NCBI RefSeq assembly: GCF_014646295.1
Contig: NZ_BMNE01000006.1
Location: 124,001-188,000 of the forward strand
Reading direction: 5' to 3'
Length of the DNA: 64,000 nucleotides
Origin: Nocardia rhizosphaerihabitans
GTDB lineage: Bacteria > Actinomycetota > Actinomycetes > Mycobacteriales > Mycobacteriaceae
Shown: positions 63,415-64,000 of the stretch, piece by piece
Numbering within the stretch: position 1 is the stretch's first letter
Layout: each line of letters opens with the position of its first letter
Position numbers and translations under genes: made by a program
Notes under the pieces: generated by a model
What the model was told of the DNA's origin: nothing
The model's database searches: none
Seen by the model: only the letters and a program-made list of their open reading frames with translations

Positions 63415-63489
63415 GTCCCGGCGGCGTCGAGTACCCTGGTCGGCGGTTTATCGGCCGGGTGTGCCGGCCGTCGGTGTAGCGGGGGGAAC

Positions 63490-64000
63490 ATGCAGACAGG
63501 TATCGCTCGGGTGATCACGGTGGCCGCGGTGGCCTGCCTGGCCTTGTCGGCCGGGGCCTGTGCCGAAGACACTCCGGGCGTGGCCGAGGTCGCGGGCGCA
63601 CCACAGGCCCGCTTCTACTCGCCGCCCGCGGAATCGATTCCGGGACAGCACGGTTCGGTGATCAGGAGTCAACCGCTGACGGGGTCGCAGGCGGTGCCGG
63701 GCGCACGCAACTCGCTGGTGCTCTACCGATCGGTCGACGCGCAGGGCAAGACCGTCGCGGTGTCGGGCACGCTCGCCGTGCCGGAGGGGACGCCGCCCGC
63801 GGGCGGCTGGCCGTTGATCTCCTGGGCGCCGGGTACCAACGGCGTCGCCGATGCGTGCGCGCCCTCGCGCACCGAGGGATCCTCGCCGGGCAAGGACGAA
63901 CAGGCGCGCTGGGTCGCCAAGGGTTACGCGGTGGCCAGGACCGACTACCAGGGCCTCGGCACGCCGGGCAACCACGGCTATCTGATCGGCGAGACCGAAC
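63490..64000 (+). CDS. Secreted lipase/lipoprotein, N-terminal part (cut by window end)
   Basis: An open frame starts at ATG 63490 after GGGGGGAAC and runs off the window. The signal peptide MQTGIARVITVAAVACLALS ends in an AGAC lipobox-like site. The following VAGAPQARFYSPPAESIPGQHGSVIRSQPL, then VSGTLAVPEG, SWAPGTNGVADACAPS and GYAVARTDYQGLGTPGNHGY match the secretory LIP-family lipases of actinobacteria. The catalytic Ser lies beyond the window. Surface lipases of this type degrade host or environmental lipids. Confidence 0.85.
   Translation, partial: MQTGIARVITVAAVACLALSAGACAEDTPGVAEVAGAPQARFYSPPAESIPGQHGSVIRSQPLTGSQAVPGARNSLVLYRSVDAQGKTVAVSGTLAVPEGTPPAGGWPLISWAPGTNGVADACAPSRTEGSSPGKDEQARWVAKGYAVARTDYQGLGTPGNHGYLIGETE

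Overview
The window is about 64 kb of high-GC actinobacterial chromosome. A type I fatty acid synthase followed by acpS, a mycolate reductase (CmrA) next to an oligoribonuclease, and EttA-NAD-glutamate dehydrogenase-GlbO-AglA neighbours point to a mycolic-acid-containing genus such as Nocardia (or Rhodococcus). Gene order resembles two blocks I remember from Mycobacterium tuberculosis H37Rv: fas/acpS...orn/herA-like/cmrA (Rv2524c-Rv2509), and ssb/ettA/gdh/thioesterase...HNH/glbO/aglA (Rv2478c-Rv2468c). This comparison is from memory and was not run as a search. Genus is inferred; species cannot be assigned.

Layout. 0-5.3 kb: C-terminal half of FAS-I and its phosphopantetheinyl transferase. 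5.3-20 kb: regulators and envelope functions (TetR regulators, a drug-efflux-like ABC pair, Bcp peroxiredoxin, pirin with a divergent MarR, lipoproteins, a GlxA-type regulator, a LysG/LysE lysine exporter pair, a lytic transglycosylase, tRNA-Lys, an L,D-transpeptidase). 20-28 kb: small secreted proteins, a CGNR zinc-finger regulator, a decayed FAD oxidase, tRNA-His, orn, a HerA-like ATPase, a Cys-Asp repeat secreted protein, a decarboxylase homologue lacking its catalytic lysine, cmrA and a probable permease remnant. 28-42 kb: lipid metabolism (dienoyl-CoA reductase with PadR; ferredoxin reductase plus acyl-CoA desaturase with divergent TetR), a three-gene ABC-2 transporter and a second HerA-like ATPase. 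42-64 kb: tRNA-Arg, a CopD-CtaG copper/oxidase assembly protein, a threonine dehydratase, ssb-ettA-gdh-thioesterase, azlCD with its regulator, an HNH nuclease, glbO, aglA, a flavin-binding protein, MFS and hydrolase genes, and the start of a secreted lipase.

The genes form short operons with many divergent regulator-target pairs, and several of these carry visible palindromes between the genes. Lipid and envelope biology is the main theme: FAS-I/AcpS build acyl chains, CmrA finishes mycolates, the desaturase pair modifies acyl-CoA, FadH degrades unsaturated chains, and the transpeptidase and transglycosylase remodel the wall. I saw no insertion sequence, prophage, integrase, CRISPR array or toxin-antitoxin module. 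The most unusual items are the decarboxylase homologue lacking its PLP lysine, the six-fold Cys-Asp secreted protein, the two decayed genes, and several uncharacterised operator-like palindromes.
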